Source: an uncultured Oligoflexales bacterium (GTDB lineage Bacteria > Bdellovibrionota_B > Oligoflexia > Oligoflexales > JAPPIL01). From it: a DNA stretch of 64,000 bases. The translations under genes and the position numbers were made by a program. Where the stretch lies: the NCBI GenBank assembly GCA_958296095.1, contig OY282434.1, forward strand, positions 1,952,001 to 2,016,000. The letters are read 5' to 3'. The notes below the pieces were generated by a model, which searched no databases, was not told where the DNA came from, and worked only from the letters and a program-made list of their open reading frames with translations. Below, in pieces: positions 37,268 through 46,619 of the stretch; the stretch's first letter is position 1, and every line of letters starts with the position of its first letter.

Positions 37268-37594
37268 CTAGTCTAGGAGGCCATTCCTGTGGTGTTGCCA
37301 GCCTTGGAAAATGGGGCTAACTATACCACTGTCGATCTTGTGATGGCAGGGAAACTGCCGTAGCATAGGCGAATGACGGGCAACGTTCCAAAGCCAACCG
37401 CCACCTCCAAAGACACCCAACCACGCCCAGTAACTGTAACCGAGCAGTCCCTTCTCGCAGATAGCCTGCTTGTCCTCGGCGGGCATTTTGGCAAGCCGCA
37501 CATGCGCGTTCAGACAATGCAGACAATCCTTATCTGAAGGGATCGTTGCACAAGAAGACAATACGAGAATAGCTATGCTTAATAAAATTTTCAT
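37268..37594 (-). CDS. Small hypothetical lipoprotein
   Basis: A 108-residue protein with a signal ending in the lipobox LSSCA. The mature part has a cysteine pair (DCLHCLNAHVRL), another cysteine in KQAICEKGLLGYSYWAWLG, and a short hydrophobic glycine-rich patch (GVFGGGGWLWNV). No family recognised. It stands alone between ddl (divergent) and the HD-GYP gene. The C-terminal end may be affected by a frame problem described for 37096-37267. Confidence 0.55.
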   Translation of the reverse strand: MKILLSIAILVLSSCATIPSDKDCLHCLNAHVRLAKMPAEDKQAICEKGLLGYSYWAWLGVFGGGGWLWNVARHSPMLRQFPCHHKIDSGIVSPIFQGWQHHRNGLLD

Positions 37595-37623
37595 ACTAGT
37601 ACTTCACCACAAACTTTTCGCGC

Positions 37624-37650
37624 CTGCAACACCTATTGCAGATTTTTTTG
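37624..37650 (+). terminator. Hairpin plus T-run
   Basis: CTGCAA-CACCTA-TTGCAG followed by seven T. It has the form of an intrinsic terminator on the plus strand, but no plus-strand gene lies directly upstream. Its role, if any, would be to stop antisense transcription. Confidence 0.3.
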
Positions 37651-37863
37651 CTGTTTTTTTTTAACCTCGCTGATTGGAGTGATTTCCGCCAGTTTTTTAG
37701 CAAAATGTAAACTTTTGCTGCGCCTAAACACAGTTTATGCTTGCTGTTTACTAAGCTGAGGTATGGTGAAGTAGTGATGACAAAAAATTCCCCCCTGTGA
37801 TACGATGGCAGGAGAGCAGGCGGGGCGAAAAGACCCCCGCGACGCGAGTCGGGCGAGGAGATA

Positions 37864-38973
37864 TTGTTGCACAGACCAACTGTTATCGTCATTTGTGGCG
37901 GGCGCTCGCCTGAACATGAAATATCATGCCGCAGCGCGCAATATGTTGCTGCCGAGTTGCGGGCGGCGGGTTATCCACTGCGCATTATCGGCATTGCCAC
38001 CACCAACACCTGGCACTTGCAGGACAGCGAGGTTTTTTTGCAGCAAGGCTCGGTGCAGGAAGGTGAGGCGATTGCCTGTGGCTTCTACCCCCAGACGCAG
38101 AATTTTTTCACCGCCATCGATGTCAACTATCCCCAAACGGAAGTTATTGTCTGGCCCGTGATGCACGGGCACAACGGCGAAGATGGCACGTTGCAGGGCA
38201 TGTTGACGCTGAGCGGTGTGCCTTACGTGGGTGCGGATGTCACGGCGGCAGCGGTCAGCTTTGACAAAATCATGACTAGGACGCTGGTGCGTGACGCGGG
38301 GATTGCGGTGGTCGAGAGCCTGGTGCTTACCGCGACAGAATGGGAGACGGCACAGGCGGGTTGCTTGGCACGCATCAAAGCGGAGTTGCACCTGCCGTTG
38401 TTCGTCAAGCCTTCACGGGCGGGCAGTTCGATCGGCATCAGTCGCGTCACTGCACAGGATCAGCTCAGCGCGGCAATCACGCAGGCCTTGCAAGGTGACG
38501 GGCGGGTGTTGGTGGAGCGGGCGGTCGACGCGGTCGAGGTCGAGTGTGCGGTAGTGGGTGACCTGGTGCCTGAGTCGGCGGCTTGTCTTGCCGAGGTCAA
38601 CACCGTCTCTGGTTTTTACGACTATCACGCCAAGTATGTTGATTACCGCGAGGTCGATGTCGCTATTCCAGCGCGTCTCAAGGCCCCGCAGGTCGAAGAG
38701 GTGCGCAACATGGCACATCGTATTTTTAGGTTGTTGTGCATCAATGGTCTGGTGCGCGTTGATTTTTTGCGTGATAAACAGCGGCATTGTTTTTATTTTA
38801 ACGAGGTGAATACCCTGCCAGGATTTACTAATTTGTCAAGATTTCCGTTGATGTGGCAGCGGTCAGGGGTAAGCATGCCACAACTGCTTGCCAAGATATT
38901 GCAGACAGCACTAACACGCCAGCGGCGAGTTAATGCGTGGGAACAGCATCTGCTCCAGAACAGGGGAGGATAA
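37864..38973 (+). CDS. ddl: D-alanine-D-alanine ligase
   Basis: ATP-grasp enzyme making the D-Ala-D-Ala dipeptide for peptidoglycan. A GAGGAG stretch at 37855-37860 precedes tandem TTG codons at 37864 and 37867. About 369 residues. Motifs: VICGGRSPEHEIS at the N-terminus, VMHGHNGEDGTLQG, the ATP-binding FVKPSRAGSSIGISRV, and the metal/substrate EVNTLPGFT near the C-terminus. A 4-base gap separates it from lspA, so they form an operon. In many genomes ddl sits in the division cluster; here it is far from ftsI and murE. Confidence 0.94.
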   Translation: MLHRPTVIVICGGRSPEHEISCRSAQYVAAELRAAGYPLRIIGIATTNTWHLQDSEVFLQQGSVQEGEAIACGFYPQTQNFFTAIDVNYPQTEVIVWPVMHGHNGEDGTLQGMLTLSGVPYVGADVTAAAVSFDKIMTRTLVRDAGIAVVESLVLTATEWETAQAGCLARIKAELHLPLFVKPSRAGSSIGISRVTAQDQLSAAITQALQGDGRVLVERAVDAVEVECAVVGDLVPESAACLAEVNTVSGFYDYHAKYVDYREVDVAIPARLKAPQVEEVRNMAHRIFRLLCINGLVRVDFLRDKQRHCFYFNEVNTLPGFTNLSRFPLMWQRSGVSMPQLLAKILQTALTRQRRVNAWEQHLLQNRGG

Positions 38974-38977
38974 TTAT

Positions 38978-39658
38978 ATGCAGGATAGCGAAGCAACGGT
39001 CATCAGTCGTCTGCCCCCGCCGCCGAGTCGCATTACAGGGCGGGCGAAAGTGCTGTCGATCGCGGCACTGGTGTTGATGGCCATCGGCAGTGTGGGGCTC
39101 GATCAGGCTAGCAAGATCATGTCGGAACAGCAGTTGATGGTCTGGCAGCACGACGACAACCTGAAGATGTATCAAGGTCGTCCGCATCGTGTTTGGTCGA
39201 ACAGCACTACCCCACCTGAGCGTGGCAGTGGCGAGTTTTACCTTTACTTTGGCTTCAACTACGTGCGCAACCAAGGCGCGGCCTGGGGCATGCTGGCCGA
39301 TGTCGACGATAGGATTCGCGTCCCGTTTTTTTACGGTATGACCGCCTTAGCCGTGATCATCATTCTCTTTTATCTGAAGGCAACACCCTTTGGGCATCGG
39401 TTGGCGCGGCTGGCACTGGCATTGATTTTGTCGGGTGCACTGGGTAACTTCGTCGATCGGGTGCGAGTCGGTTATGTTATCGACTGGATTGATGTGCGCT
39501 GGAATATTTTCGGGTGGTCGTATAGCTTCCCTAATTTCAACGTCGCTGACTCCTGCATCAGTGTCGGAGTTTTCATGCTACTGCTCGATGCCACATTGTT
39601 GGAGCTGTTGCGGCGTAAACGGGTCAACGCTCGTAACGCGGTGTTGGGAATGAGCTAG
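38978..39658 (+). CDS. lspA: Lipoprotein signal peptidase II
   Basis: Inner-membrane aspartic protease that removes signal peptides from prolipoproteins. The start is the ATG at 38978 (GGGGAGGA upstream), giving 226 residues, longer than the usual ~165. Catalytic aspartates are D160 in GALGNFVDRVRVG and D191 in FNVADSCISVG; LDQASK and YVRNQGAAWG are also conserved. There is a ~24-residue hydrophilic N-terminal extension and an extra ~30 residues in the first periplasmic loop. The many lipobox proteins in this window are its expected substrates. Confidence 0.93.
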   Translation: MQDSEATVISRLPPPPSRITGRAKVLSIAALVLMAIGSVGLDQASKIMSEQQLMVWQHDDNLKMYQGRPHRVWSNSTTPPERGSGEFYLYFGFNYVRNQGAAWGMLADVDDRIRVPFFYGMTALAVIIILFYLKATPFGHRLARLALALILSGALGNFVDRVRVGYVIDWIDVRWNIFGWSYSFPNFNVADSCISVGVFMLLLDATLLELLRRKRVNARNAVLGMS

Positions 39659-39680
39659 ATACAGCCACCAGGCGAGTAGT

Positions 39681-40709
39681 TCAATTGAGCCGCGATAACA
39701 GCAAGTTAGTCAATTCAATCAGGCCTTCTCGTGCCGGGCCGGGTGCGAACTGTGCCAGTTCCTGCTGAGCACGGGCGGTGAAGGCCGCGGCACGTTCCGC
39801 ACTGCGAGCGACCGTGTTATGACTGGCAGTGAGGGCCTGAATGCGCTGTAGCTCTGCCGCGTTAGCACGTGGTGGTTGCAGGGCTGTGCGCAGCATCTCT
39901 TGCACGTGGCGGTTGCCTTGCTGATAGAGCAGGATAATAGGCAAGGTAATTCTGCCGTTAGCGAGGTCGATCATCGTCTGCTTGCCAAGCTCCTGCTCCT
40001 TGCCACAGAGGTCAAGGGCATCGTCGATCAGCTGAAAGGCAATGCCGATATTGAGACCAAAATCATACAGCCGCGCACAGGTGCGCTCGTCAGCAGCCGC
40101 TAGCAACCCCGCGACCTTGCAGGTGGCGGCGAGCAATTCGCCGGTCTTGTAGTGGACGATCTTCAACCAAGTTTCTTCCGTAATATCAAGGTTGTAGAGG
40201 TTTTCAAGCTGAATCAGTTCGCCCTCGCTCATGCGCTTGATCGCCTGAGTGAAGGCCGCGATAATGCGGAGATCGCCTGCTGCCGTCATCAGTTCGCAAG
40301 CACGGGCGTAGATCAAATCACCGACGAGGATGGCGGTGGTATCCCCCCAACGGCTGTTCACCGTCGGTTTACGGCGACGCAGGGTAGTGTTGTCTAGCAC
40401 GTCATCGTGTAGCAGGCTGGCGGTATGCATGTATTCGCTTACCGCGGCAAGCGGCAGCAGGTGTTTGCCACGGTAACCAAGCAACTCGCAGAGTAAGAAG
40501 AAGATCGCCGGACGCAAGCGTTTGCCACCACTGCCGAAGACATAGCGCAGCACCGGAGTGGGCACGTCGGTGCTGGAGAGAGAGTTGCCCAGCAAGTAGT
40601 CCTGCAGTGCGTCGAGTTTGTCCTTAATCGGTGCGAAACATGAGCGTGTTTGCGGCAGCAGGTGTGCAATATTGGCGGTGCGCAGCCGCTTCTCTGTTAG
40701 CGAGAGCAT
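39681..40709 (-). CDS. Long-chain polyprenyl diphosphate synthase
   Basis: All-trans isoprenyl diphosphate synthase of 342 residues (start ATG 40709, AAGGAAAGG upstream). GSGGKRLRPAIFFL, the first aspartate-rich motif DDVLD at residues 102-106 in LLHDDVLDN, and the second motif LIDDALD are clear. The overall pattern, with small residues upstream of the first motif, resembles octaprenyl/heptaprenyl synthases such as IspB, which make the quinone side chain, more than FPP synthase. Product length is inference. Convergent with lspA. Confidence 0.9.
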   Translation of the reverse strand: MLSLTEKRLRTANIAHLLPQTRSCFAPIKDKLDALQDYLLGNSLSSTDVPTPVLRYVFGSGGKRLRPAIFFLLCELLGYRGKHLLPLAAVSEYMHTASLLHDDVLDNTTLRRRKPTVNSRWGDTTAILVGDLIYARACELMTAAGDLRIIAAFTQAIKRMSEGELIQLENLYNLDITEETWLKIVHYKTGELLAATCKVAGLLAAADERTCARLYDFGLNIGIAFQLIDDALDLCGKEQELGKQTMIDLANGRITLPIILLYQQGNRHVQEMLRTALQPPRANAAELQRIQALTASHNTVARSAERAAAFTARAQQELAQFAPGPAREGLIELTNLLLSRLN

Positions 40710-40840
40710 ATGCCTTTCCTTGACAAACGAGCAGCAATCCACAATGCTGTATACCGAGATGGGAGTCCTACCACGTTCGGATGGGGCTCTTCAATTTTAT
40801 TCCGTCCCACTAACATTTAGGGCTTTGGCGCAGGGTCAGC

Positions 40841-42124
40841 ATGGACAGCATGATTGCCGGACGAGAAGAGAGCATCGCCACGCTGGGCAAACAAGAGCTC
40901 GCCGCAGTCCATCCCTGTGTTATCTACCGATTTTTACAAGAAAAATCACCTGAGGCCTGTCTGCAACTGCTGCCACTGTTATCCGAGGAACAGTTCGTCA
41001 GGCTGTTCGATTACGATGTTTGGCAACGCGAACAGCTATCACCGCCCGCTGCCTTTCATTGGCTCGACCTCTATCGGCGCATCGATGCTCATGAGCTGCT
41101 GCGGCGTTTTCGCAGTCTCGACGAGGAGTATCAGCTGGCTATCATGGCCCCACTGATCAAGCTGGTCACACACGAAGAACTAGAGCGGCTTGACCCACGG
41201 CAACAGGACGACTACGCCCCCCTGCCCTGCCACAAACTCTACTACGTGGTTACCTCAGCACAGGCAGATGTGCGAGAAGCGGTCTCGGCTTGCATTGAGA
41301 CTTGGTTAACGCAGGATTTGGCCTGGACTTATGCCCTGCTCACGCACGCGTCGGGCTGCCTGGCCAACGAGCAAGAAATGCTGATGCTGCAGTTTCGCAC
41401 CGCGCGTATGGAAGAAGATGGCTACGTCTCCTTCACCGAGAGCAACAAAATTTTCGTCCCCATAGATCTCGACGACTGTCGCCAACGCTGGCAAGGCCCA
41501 GCCAGCACCGCGCCTGCCAGCCAAGCTCCGCTGGAGGACTGGTTCGCACGTGTAATCGCCTATGCCAACAGCCAGCAACTCTTCGATGCCGCAACGCGAG
41601 AGCAGGTGCAGTTGAAACTGCTGTTTTGCAGCAATACCCTGTGTGCCGCCACTCTGACCGAGATCAGCGACAAACACGGGGTCAAGCAGATACTGCAACA
41701 GACACGAGCAATCGTTGGGCTTGCTCTTGATTACCTGTCAGGGGGAAGCCTGCCCCGCAGTGCGGAAATTCTTGCCGTTGAACATAGCCAAACGCTGTTT
41801 CGGGTTGGTATGACCCTCAGTTACCGCGCCCAGGAAGAACTGCTCTCGATGTTGCCCCGTCATCGGCTGCCGCAGATCGAGGTGTTCCTGCGTCTATACA
41901 AAATGCGCAGGTGGCAAGGGCTGCATGATTTTATGGACATGAACTGGCTCGATGCCCTCGGCTACGAACAGCTGGAGCTACTGAAGGGCATCTTTGCACG
42001 TTTTCCCTACCTGATCAGCGCTGAGCGACACGCACGTTTTATCCCCATCACCAGCATGTACTACTATCGCATGTTGCAAGAACAAGTACAGCTGTTTGCC
42101 GCCGCGCTGGAGGGAAGACAATGA
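40841..42124 (+). CDS. DUF6178 family protein
   Basis: A 427-residue soluble, helical protein. Segments such as LLPLLSEEQFVRLFDYDVW, FHWLDLYRRI and RMEEDGYVSFTES match DUF6178, a family I associate with deltaproteobacteria and with no known function. Long alternating hydrophobic helices suggest a repeat-like scaffold. The stop overlaps the start of the next gene by 4 bases (ATGA), so the two are co-translated and may act together. No catalytic motif visible. Confidence 0.7.
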   Translation: MDSMIAGREESIATLGKQELAAVHPCVIYRFLQEKSPEACLQLLPLLSEEQFVRLFDYDVWQREQLSPPAAFHWLDLYRRIDAHELLRRFRSLDEEYQLAIMAPLIKLVTHEELERLDPRQQDDYAPLPCHKLYYVVTSAQADVREAVSACIETWLTQDLAWTYALLTHASGCLANEQEMLMLQFRTARMEEDGYVSFTESNKIFVPIDLDDCRQRWQGPASTAPASQAPLEDWFARVIAYANSQQLFDAATREQVQLKLLFCSNTLCAATLTEISDKHGVKQILQQTRAIVGLALDYLSGGSLPRSAEILAVEHSQTLFRVGMTLSYRAQEELLSMLPRHRLPQIEVFLRLYKMRRWQGLHDFMDMNWLDALGYEQLELLKGIFARFPYLISAERHARFIPITSMYYYRMLQEQVQLFAAALEGRQ

Positions 42125-42519
42125 TTTTCACCGCACAGGAACGGCGTAGTCTTGCCCAACGCTTCAACAGCCGCTTCCACGAGAGCCGCGGGTCGCGTTG
42201 GTTTGCCGTCGACGCGGCAGAACTTGAGGGCTATACTTGGGTGCAGGTGCTACTGCGCAACGATGCGAATTCGTTCCACTACCCCGTAGAGGCACGCATA
42301 GCAACTTCCACAACGAGACCCCAGCTGGCACAGGCGTTCTTTTTGCTCGCCTTCATTAACAGCTACTGGGAAGAGTTCTTCGCGGAGGACGAGAACGTCT
42401 TCATCCCCATCGACTGGTCACCTTACGAGCACCAGGGCGAGAAGTTTCACCTCAGAGGACAGGTGTTCAACCGCAGGATAGAAAAAATGGCGGACGAGTT
42501 GCTGGCTGAACAGCCCTAG
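42121..42519 (+). CDS. Hypothetical protein coupled to DUF6178
   Basis: A 132-residue soluble protein with no signal peptide or membrane segment. It is rich in aromatic residues (RGSRWFAVDAAELEGYTWVQ, FINSYWEEFFAEDENVFIPI) and charged, suggesting a compact alpha/beta fold. Not recognised. Its ATG lies within the DUF6178 stop, indicating translational coupling and a likely shared function. It converges with the DUF285 protein, overlapping its 3' end by 4 bases. Confidence 0.65.
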   Translation: MIFTAQERRSLAQRFNSRFHESRGSRWFAVDAAELEGYTWVQVLLRNDANSFHYPVEARIATSTTRPQLAQAFFLLAFINSYWEEFFAEDENVFIPIDWSPYEHQGEKFHLRGQVFNRRIEKMADELLAEQP

Positions 42520-43718
42520 TTCGGGTCCGCACCACCGTCATAGATTGTCCAGCCGTAGTCGCCGTTGAGCTTGTGCTTCGCGCGTACACCGACGGCGTTG
42601 TATCGGGAGTTGCCTGCATCGAAGTGAACGTTCTTCATTACCGCGCCTTCCGAGATTTTGGCTAGCATGTTGCTATAGCTCTGGGTGGGTAGGGTTTGGC
42701 CAGTAAGCATGCCTTCCATCGACCGCACTTTGCTGAAATCCCACTCGACGAGGTAGGGGGTCCTGTCCATGCTGCCCTCCGAACCGGTGTTGGCAAACAT
42801 GCGGGACATGTCGGTAACCTCGCCCGTGTCCCACGTATCGACTTTGAGGTCATCGACGGCTGCGGCACTTTCGAACATCGCTGCCATATCGGTGGCATTG
42901 CCGGTCTCCCAGTTGCTGACATCTGGTGTTGCCGCACCACTGTTCTCGAACATGCCCCTGAAGGTTGCGACAGCAGTAGTATCCCAATTACTGACATCGG
43001 GGTTGGCGATGTCGGTACCCGCAAACATGTTTGCCATACTCGTAACCCCGCGGGTGAATTCACCCTTGCGAGCCACAACAATGGTGAGATTGTCGCATTC
43101 CTGGAAGGCCCCGCTCAGGTCGAGCCAGCCAACACTGCCGAGATTGGTCACTGCGGTAAGCTGATCACGGCTGTGAGGAAACTTTTGGAAACTCCAAGCC
43201 TGCATGAGTCCCGTAATCTTGACCGTATATCTGCCTCCCTGCCTGTAGACATGAATCCTGTCGTGGTCGTCCCAGTCGCTGATATGGGTGTGCTGGTCAT
43301 CGCCCCAATCCACCTCAAAATCGTACTCGAACCCCTCTGGCAGCGGCAAGATTATCTTTAGCTCGCCGTCGATGTCTTCAACGTTCCACTCCGTGGTGAA
43401 GGGAAACTCATCATCAGGAGGAGGTGGTGGTGGAATCGGTGGAGGTGGCGGAAGTGGCGGCAGAGTCGGCGTAGGTGATGGTGTGGGGGAAGGCGTAGGC
43501 GTAGGGCTTGGCTCACTGCTGGTGTCGGGAGCGCGGCGTCCGACAATGTCATCAACGCACCTCGCCTGCGTGAAAAACAACACTGTCAGGCACATGAGGC
43601 TTGGCAGCAACCTATACACAATTCCGTCCACAAATAAGGCTGTTCTACTCTCCATTATACCGCTTTCACAAACTTTGAAAACCGCGGAGCAAATACAGCC
43701 ACTTGCAATACACTGCAT
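42516..43718 (-). CDS. Secreted BspA-like (DUF285) surface protein
   Basis: About 380-400 residues; a likely start is MESRTALF (ATG near 43655). A hydrophobic signal (LLPSLMCLTVLFF) is followed by a proline/serine/threonine linker (PTPTPSPTPSPTPTLPPLPP), typical of wall- or surface-spanning stalks. A PKD-like beta region (FEVDWGDDQ, GRYTVKITGL) comes next. DUF285/BspA repeats with MF and W spacing follow: VTSMANMFAGTDIANPDVSN, FRGMFENSG, MAAMFES and TDMSRMFANTG. Such proteins are surface adhesins or of unknown role. Confidence 0.8.
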   Translation of the reverse strand: MQCIASGCICSAVFKVCESGIMESRTALFVDGIVYRLLPSLMCLTVLFFTQARCVDDIVGRRAPDTSSEPSPTPTPSPTPSPTPTLPPLPPPPPIPPPPPPDDEFPFTTEWNVEDIDGELKIILPLPEGFEYDFEVDWGDDQHTHISDWDDHDRIHVYRQGGRYTVKITGLMQAWSFQKFPHSRDQLTAVTNLGSVGWLDLSGAFQECDNLTIVVARKGEFTRGVTSMANMFAGTDIANPDVSNWDTTAVATFRGMFENSGAATPDVSNWETGNATDMAAMFESAAAVDDLKVDTWDTGEVTDMSRMFANTGSEGSMDRTPYLVEWDFSKVRSMEGMLTGQTLPTQSYSNMLAKISEGAVMKNVHFDAGNSRYNAVGVRAKHKLNGDYGWTIYDGGADPN

Positions 43719-43767
43719 CCTGGGATAGAACCCGCCCGTCGTGCGGCCCCAACACTAGAGGAGCACA

Positions 43768-43992
43768 GTGGACAAGAGCAGCATTGAGCATAAGTTGCTA
43801 CAGGATTTCCCTGATGCAGAGTTGCAAGTGGTAGATCTGACCGGCACGGGCGATCACTGGCGCATCGACATCAAGTCAGCCCGTTTCGAGGGTCTTACCC
43901 CCATCGCCCAGCACCGGCTCGTCTATCAGGTGCTGGGTGAATTCATGCCGCGTGCCATTCATGCCCTGCAACTCAACACCGCGGCGCGCTAG
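43768..43992 (+). CDS. BolA/IbaG family protein
   Basis: A 74-residue protein with a GTG start (GAGGAG upstream). The BolA class II KH-like fold is supported by DHWRIDIKSARFEG and PIAQHRLVYQVLGEF, including the conserved histidine. BolA proteins work with monothiol glutaredoxins in iron-sulfur cluster handling. No glutaredoxin is adjacent. It is a single gene between the DUF285 gene (divergent) and truB. Confidence 0.88.
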   Translation: MDKSSIEHKLLQDFPDAELQVVDLTGTGDHWRIDIKSARFEGLTPIAQHRLVYQVLGEFMPRAIHALQLNTAAR

Positions 43993-44119
43993 CTGACCTT
44001 TGCGTCCGCCGCTCGGCAAGTTGTGTGGCAATGGCTTAGCGACGAAATTTAACCTCCAGTCTTGACTTTGCCGCGTAAATTTTTTGCCATAGCATGGCTC
44101 TTGTATGTGACCAGGAACG

Positions 44120-45010
44120 TTGCTAATGCAAGCATTGCATGGAGTTTTGGCGCTGGACAAGCCGCGTGGCATGTCTTCCGCAGCAGTAGTACGGGGGGTG
44201 AAGAACATCATGCCGCCGCGCTTGGCGATAGGGCATGCGGGCACGCTCGATCCATTGGCACAAGGGCTGTTGCCAGTTTTGTGTGGCACGGCGACGCGTC
44301 TGCAGGACATGATGCATGAATTCCCCAAAACGTACACGGTAACCGCGACATTCGGCTACGAGACCGACACACTGGATGCCGAGGGTAAGATAGTCGCGCG
44401 CCGAGAGTGTCAGCCGACGGCAGCGGCAATACATGCAGCCTGTCGGGCCTTGACGGGCGAGCTAAGGCAGACCCCGCCGCTCTACTCGGCCATCAAGCTG
44501 CAGGGCAAGCCACTCTACCGTTATGCGCGCCAAGGTCAAACTCTGCCTGTGGAGTTGCAGAACTTGGCACGGAGCGTGCGAATTTTTAATTTTGTGCTGC
44601 TGCATAGACAGGGGCAACTGGCGGTGCTGCGTGTCACTTGTTCGCGTGGCACGTATGTGCGCAGCTTAGTACGAGACCTTGCTCAGCGTCTCGACAGCCT
44701 TGCAACTGTAACCGCCTTGGTGCGGGAGGAGAGTGCTGGCTTACAACGCCGCAACAGTGTGGCGTGGGATAAACTTACCTCGCAAAATATCAGCCAGCAC
44801 CTGCTGCCTATTGCCCGCTTGCCCTTGTCACAGCTACGTATCGGCGACCCTATAGCTTGTATCCGTCTGCAAAATGGGCAGCTGTTGCCCTGCCCCATGC
44901 CGCTGTTCGTGCCGCCGACGAAAAAATTCCTCCTCACCGACAAGCTGGGCACGGTGTTCGGCATTGGCGAGCACCACAACGGCAGCGTGCACATGAGCCG
45001 AAAACTGTAG
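44120..45010 (+). CDS. truB: tRNA pseudouridine-55 synthase TruB
   Basis: Converts U55 of the tRNA T-loop to pseudouridine. The frame starts at a TTG (44120) or, better, the ATG at 44126, giving about 294 residues. LALDKPRGMSS, the catalytic-aspartate motif IGHAGTLDPLAQGLL (D42 from the ATG), TPPLYSAIKLQGKPLYRYAR and CSRGTYVRSLVRDLA are all family landmarks. Often linked to rbfA and rpsO; here rpsO is elsewhere. Confidence 0.95.
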   Translation: MLMQALHGVLALDKPRGMSSAAVVRGVKNIMPPRLAIGHAGTLDPLAQGLLPVLCGTATRLQDMMHEFPKTYTVTATFGYETDTLDAEGKIVARRECQPTAAAIHAACRALTGELRQTPPLYSAIKLQGKPLYRYARQGQTLPVELQNLARSVRIFNFVLLHRQGQLAVLRVTCSRGTYVRSLVRDLAQRLDSLATVTALVREESAGLQRRNSVAWDKLTSQNISQHLLPIARLPLSQLRIGDPIACIRLQNGQLLPCPMPLFVPPTKKFLLTDKLGTVFGIGEHHNGSVHMSRKL

Positions 45011-45119
45011 CCACGATATGACGTAACATACTAAAATTTCTATCAAAAACAATATTTATTTCAAGCTTTGACAAAAATTCACCGATTAGCGGCATGGAAC
45101 TTTGTAGTAGACAGGAATT

Positions 45120-46616
45120 GTGATGGCGCAACCTTCTCCAACTCCTGCGCTGAGGCTGACGGTGCGGCATGCTGATGGTCGTCGTTCTACGTATCGCACG
45201 GCACGTTTGCCCATCGTGGCTGGCCGCGGCGGCAGTAGCAACTTGGTGTTGAGTGACAGCAAGGTGTCACGGCATCATCTGCGTGTCGATTATCGCAGCA
45301 ATTGTATTGTGATTGAAGATCTCGGCTCAAAAAACGGCACATATATCGATGGTCGGCGTGTTCCGCCTCGCAAGCTGATCATGGCAAATGGATATATTAC
45401 TATTGGCCGCACCCGCATTGCGCTCAGTGTTGACAGCGGCAAAGCGGCGCGGGGTCACGTTGAACTATTGCCCCACAAGCCTAAACCACGTGCCGCGAGC
45501 AGAGAAGCCGAGACTCGCCTTGATCTTGGCATAGCACGCCACCCGCAGTTTAAGATCGAGCCACTACTGCACTCGGCGCGCAAAATCATCAGCCACAGCA
45601 TGTATCAGAAGTTTGCTGAAATCGCCGCACAAAAAGACATCGCCGCCGCGCTGCAAACGCTACGGCGCAAAGTCATGCATATTTTGCCTGTTATCAAAAA
45701 TATCAACTTCCTCTTTTTTAAGAACAACAGTTTTTTCCTTGAAAACTTTACTGCCACGGCTGACTCGGAGTTTCCTACCGTCTACAATCTTGTGCGGGAC
45801 GAAGAGCGGGGCATGTTACTAAAAAGCAGTGGCGATCTGGAAATTGTCAAGAAGGCCATTATCCCTGTCAAAAGTTGCAGCAATATGCTCATGCTCGTCG
45901 ATATTGACATTAATCGGCGGCTATCGAACCAGCAGATGGATAAATTGCTGGAAATAAACACGCTTATTGATTTCTGTGCCGCAGCACTTGAATCCTCGCT
46001 GTTGCGAGATGAGCTCAATCAGGTGTTCGTTAAAATGCTGGAAACTATCGTCGGCACAGTGGAGGCGAAAGATACCTACACGCATGGACATTCCGAGCGT
46101 GTCTGCCGTTATGCAACGGTTATTGGTGAAGAAATGCAGCTCAGCTCGGAGCAGAAAAAAAACCTCATTGTCAGTGCCTTGTGTCACGACATTGGCAAGA
46201 TCGCTATTCCCGATGCAATCATAAAAAAGCCTACTCGCTTGAGCCTAGATGAATACGAAGACATGAAGACACATCCTAGCGTCGGAGCGGCGATTGTGCG
46301 CAATATTCCCGACGTGGAAAAATTTATCGGTGGCATCAAACACCATCATGAGAGATGGGATGGCACTGGCTACCCCGATGGTTTACGGGGCGATAACATT
46401 CCGCTCTTTGCCAGAATTATCGCCATCGTCGATGCCTTCGATGCCATGACTTCAGGACGCAACTACACTGGCTTCGTGGACAGTGATGTCGCGGCCGAGC
46501 ATCTCGTCACCACAGGTCGAGAACTGTTTGATCCAGAAATTTTACTAATTTTTGCCAACGCTTGTCAGCAAGGACGCATTCGCAAAGAGCACAACACCTG
46601 CATGCCTGCTGCGTAA
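45120..46616 (+). CDS. FHA-HD-GYP domain signalling protein
   Basis: About 497 residues, start GTG 45120 or ATG 45123. N-terminal FHA domain (VAGRGGSSNLVLSDSKVSRH, DLGSKNGTYIDGR), a middle sensor-like region (about 150-290, containing a phenylalanine-rich FLFFKNNSFFLENF), and a C-terminal HD-GYP domain with LCHDIGKIAIPD near residue 354 and HHHERWDGTGYPDGL. Same architecture as 35646-37115, with clear similarity in the HD-GYP part (KDTYTHGHSERV versus KDTYTMGHSERV). Predicted cyclic-di-GMP phosphodiesterase regulated by phosphothreonine binding. Confidence 0.92.
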   Translation: MMAQPSPTPALRLTVRHADGRRSTYRTARLPIVAGRGGSSNLVLSDSKVSRHHLRVDYRSNCIVIEDLGSKNGTYIDGRRVPPRKLIMANGYITIGRTRIALSVDSGKAARGHVELLPHKPKPRAASREAETRLDLGIARHPQFKIEPLLHSARKIISHSMYQKFAEIAAQKDIAAALQTLRRKVMHILPVIKNINFLFFKNNSFFLENFTATADSEFPTVYNLVRDEERGMLLKSSGDLEIVKKAIIPVKSCSNMLMLVDIDINRRLSNQQMDKLLEINTLIDFCAAALESSLLRDELNQVFVKMLETIVGTVEAKDTYTHGHSERVCRYATVIGEEMQLSSEQKKNLIVSALCHDIGKIAIPDAIIKKPTRLSLDEYEDMKTHPSVGAAIVRNIPDVEKFIGGIKHHHERWDGTGYPDGLRGDNIPLFARIIAIVDAFDAMTSGRNYTGFVDSDVAAEHLVTTGRELFDPEILLIFANACQQGRIRKEHNTCMPAA

Positions 46617-46619
46617 ATT

